Position numbers and translations under genes: made by a program
DNA from: Larimichthys crocea
Taxonomy: Eukaryota; Chordata; Actinopteri; Sciaenidae
Direction: 5' to 3'
Length of the DNA stretch: 64,000 nucleotides
Assembly (NCBI RefSeq): GCF_000972845.2
Contig: NC_040028.1
Coordinates: 16,552,871-16,616,870 of the forward strand
Part shown: positions 61,257 through 64,000 of the stretch, piece by piece
How positions within the stretch are numbered: the first letter of the stretch is position 1
Layout of the letters: the number at the start of each line of letters is the position of its first letter
The notes under the pieces: model-generated
Databases searched by the model: none
What the model saw: only the letters and a program-made list of their open reading frames with translations
What the model was told of the DNA's origin: nothing

Positions 61257-64000
61257 GCACGGCTCATAATGAATTCCTTCTTATCACAGCGGGGTGCGTG
61301 ACGCGCATCTTGAGGTTGAGCTTGAGTTAGAGCGAGCCTGCAACCAAAACAACATAATGGAGGAAGAGTTGAGCGAGTTCCAGGGAAGCGCTGGAAGTTT
61401 TACTCCTGAGAGGGAGGGAAAGAGTAAATGTGGTGTGATGGAGGATGACGAGCACCTCTTGTTAAAGCCAAGACACTGAATGACAGACAGAGACATTCGT
61501 TTTTCACCTCCGGGTGTGAATTGTGTGAGTGAGTCATGGTGAGAGAAACTCCCCGTAAACCGACACCATGCGTAGTCGAGCTGTCCCGAAAGAAGCCAGA
61601 AGAAAAGGTAGAGAGAGACAGATGTTTTTTTTTGTTTTTTTTTGTCTTCCTAATGACAGGCAGACATAAACACTGGCTCATCATGAGTGACAATAATTGT
61701 TGAACTAACAATTCTGTATATACAATGGGGCATCTGTGATGAACAACGTGAAACGCTAATGGTAAACCTGCAACCGTGAAGACTAAACACAAAAAGCTGA
61801 AGGCGCTGTTTTGCGGTTTAAGTGCAAATAATGATTAAGCAATGAACTGAGTCGCAAAAAATTAGCCCGAAAGCATGAATAAAATGTTCGGTGACAACAT
61901 ATTCCATTCGCTTTGCCCGTGATTCAGTGTCTACCCTCGTAATGAAATATCTGTTCGCAGCAACGAAAGCATGATTCACCATTTTAATGGTTATGGTGAG
62001 GCGCACGCAGCTCTTTATTAAAGGGGAGAGGGAAAGATCTTGTGACTCGAAAGACGAGACACAACCTGTTCAGCCTTACTAACCACTTGCTAATCTTTTC
62101 CTATAACTTTAACATCACCAGACTTAAATGGTACGTGTCCCCATTCTAGAGAAAAACCTCAGAATCTCCCTGTAAACTGACACCATGCATATTCTGTTTT
62201 TAAACATTACCAGGAAACATCACCCCAGCATCAGGTTTAATCCTGAGAACACATAATCATATATTAATGTACTGTAACAGGAGAAACCAGGGTTTGAATC
62301 TGGATCTTTCTGTTCTGTTTGCATGAACCCAAAAAGTGTCCGTGGCTTTCACAAACCATTAAACGAGAACAGCGCAGTGCTCCCCTCCGTGACCATGTAA
62401 TGGAATCAGCAGGTGTAGGGAATAAACACAGCTAAATTACAATCATTAATTGAAGCCATGTCTTCTTTGTTTCCTGCACGATTTTGCTGGGGGAACACTG
62501 ATTCGGGGATATTACTTTACATAGAGTATGTTTTTTTTTACAAAACACAGGTGACTAATGACATTTAATAATTTCCAGGCAACACTGAAATAAGATGAAT
62601 TACATCTTTGGCAACATGAAGCATATTCTTTGCAGTGTAGTTTTGTGTTCTGTGGTGAATGAGCGAGTGTTGGCGCGCAAATCCTGGTACCTGAGAAACG
62701 CTCAGTGATTGTGAGATGAGAATATCAGAATGCAGAAAAAAACAGAATTGCTATTGTGCGGGATGCATTCATTTGTGAAGGCAAAGGCTGCTAAGTCTAC
62801 TTCGGGGGATTCCCGTGTTTTCACCTAGTTGTAGAATTTCATCCTTCAGTGTTGACAGAGATTAGGTTTATATATTTTTCAAAGCCAGTATAAACTATAA
62901 CAATAACATTTTTGGAGTGTAACGAGTATCACAAGGCCTGTTTTTCAGGGAAGAAGAATCTCACGAATGTGGCTTGCAAAGGAGAAAAACCGAGGAGGCA
63001 ACTGTTTATGAAGCTTATTAAACCGGGTTCTGGTGCAGTGACGTCAAGCCGACTTGGATGGGACGCCTTGTTTTTGTCTGAACAAACAGTACTGTTTTTT
63101 TCAGAGTCTGACCCCAGACAGGGACCAAAGGAGGACATTGAGATGGCGCTCAAACACAGTTAGAGACAAAACATCACACACAGCCAAAGGTCGGTTGTTG
63201 TTGATGGGTTTTTTTATCTCTTCGGATCAGGCACGTTAAAGTCTACGTCTGATTTTAGCTGTCACCGTCAACACGTGCTGTCAGGTGAGATAAAACGATG
63301 TCAGGAGCCAAAATAAGCTATGATTACCTGCAGGCGGTCTCAGAGGACTGTAGTTAGGTAATTATCCATCTAGACATAATAAAGGGGGTCGATTTGACAT
63401 CATGAAGAACTATGATAAACATAACCAAACTATGTTCTAAATATTTTTCAGCTTAGCGTATTGTTGCTCTTTGAGTGCGGGGCAAAAGTTATCTGTGCTG
63501 TGATGTTTTGTTTTATAATCTATACTCATTATCTACGCAGCAGAGACATAAAATATTTGGAAAGATAAATTAGTGGACTAAACAATGGTTGCCAGTAACA
63601 TGATACTCTCACATGAAGTTCTAAGCAACCTCTTCCTAACTCCAAACACATTACCGAGCGCTTATAAAATGCATGACAGATATAACGCAGGCAAATGGTT
63701 CATATGGATTTGTGTGTCTCCATAAGCCGTAAAGCAGCTGCCTTCTCTTCTCTGACACGTCTCTGACGTTTCATCATGGGCTCTGACAGGAGCGTGCGGC
63801 CGAGCTGATCGAGTGGAGGCTGAACTCGAAGTTGCACATCAGGCCGAGCTTTTAAAGTCGACACGATGCTGGATGAATTAGGTGAAGTCTAAACACCGGA
63901 TCCGTAGCTTGGGCACGGAGTGTGGTATAAATCAGCCCGCCCAAATATCAAGCCATGTGTGTCCCACCTATACAGTTACATTTGTGGGTCTGGAAGAGAT

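Larger units (their letters stand above)
47313..64000. other. Region with no supported gene
   Basis: Frames here are short, lack recognisable domains, and show no pairs of splice sites around conserved-looking sequence. It holds a perfect palindrome at 50363-50406 and a GT repeat at 61225-61254. It may be intergenic or a large intron of a gene beyond the window. Confidence 0.6.

Noticed and set aside
61294..61479. Glu-rich 61-codon frame on the + strand near 61.3 kb
   Set aside because: No homology recognised, no conserved-looking partners or splice sites; purine-rich DNA gives such frames by chance.
1..64000. tRNA, rRNA and CRISPR-like arrays
   Set aside because: I looked for GGTTCGA-type B boxes and regularly spaced repeats. 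The only GTTCGA hits lie in rpe and igsf3 exons, and the repeats are microsatellites.

Overview
The window is vertebrate nuclear DNA, almost certainly from a ray-finned (teleost) fish. Genes are split into short GC-rich exons with GT-AG introns. The non-coding DNA is full of (CA)n/(GT)n microsatellites and carries decayed DNA transposons of kinds common in teleosts. No prokaryotic, viral or plasmid features were seen. I had no database access. Family calls rest on reading the translations and on recalled knowledge of the human proteins.

Region 1 (1 to about 34.7 kb, + strand) is the 3' two-thirds of igsf3 (immunoglobulin superfamily member 3, EWI family). Six complete one-exon Ig-V domains are present, followed by a last exon with the transmembrane helix and cytoplasmic tail. 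In human IGSF3 numbering these are Ig2, Ig3, Ig4, Ig5, Ig6 and Ig8. All joints are phase 1. The signal peptide and Ig1 exons must lie upstream. No exon for the human Ig7 domain is visible, although the Ig6-Ig8 intron is gap-free and short. A long 3' UTR probably follows the stop at 30885.

Region 2 (34.7 to 41 kb) is intergenic and repeat-rich. It holds a decayed MITE-like element and a LINE-tail-like repeat interrupted by another repeat.

Region 3 (41 to 46.2 kb, - strand) is rpe, ribulose-5-phosphate 3-epimerase of the pentose phosphate pathway. All six coding exons are found. They give exactly 228 codons with every metal-binding and catalytic residue in place. The gene is convergent with igsf3. 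The assembled locus contains a roughly 1.95 kb repeat of exons 4-6 on either side of a 10-N gap (43350-43359). The right-hand copy is littered with single-base deletions. This looks like two overlapping contig ends that were never merged, not a biological duplication. A non-autonomous hAT element with 8-bp target duplication and visible terminal repeats sits in rpe intron 4 and so appears twice.

Region 4 (46.2 to 64 kb) starts with the rpe promoter area and an 840-bp AGT/AGC trinucleotide tract. About 16.5 kb follow in which I can support no gene. The one sharp structure there is a perfect palindrome at 50363-50406.

The two genes have unrelated jobs (cell-surface adhesion and sugar-phosphate metabolism). 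Nothing suggests a functional cluster, and I did not find a new molecular system. The most useful observations are the missing Ig7 exon, the assembly artefact in rpe, the hAT insertion and the palindrome.
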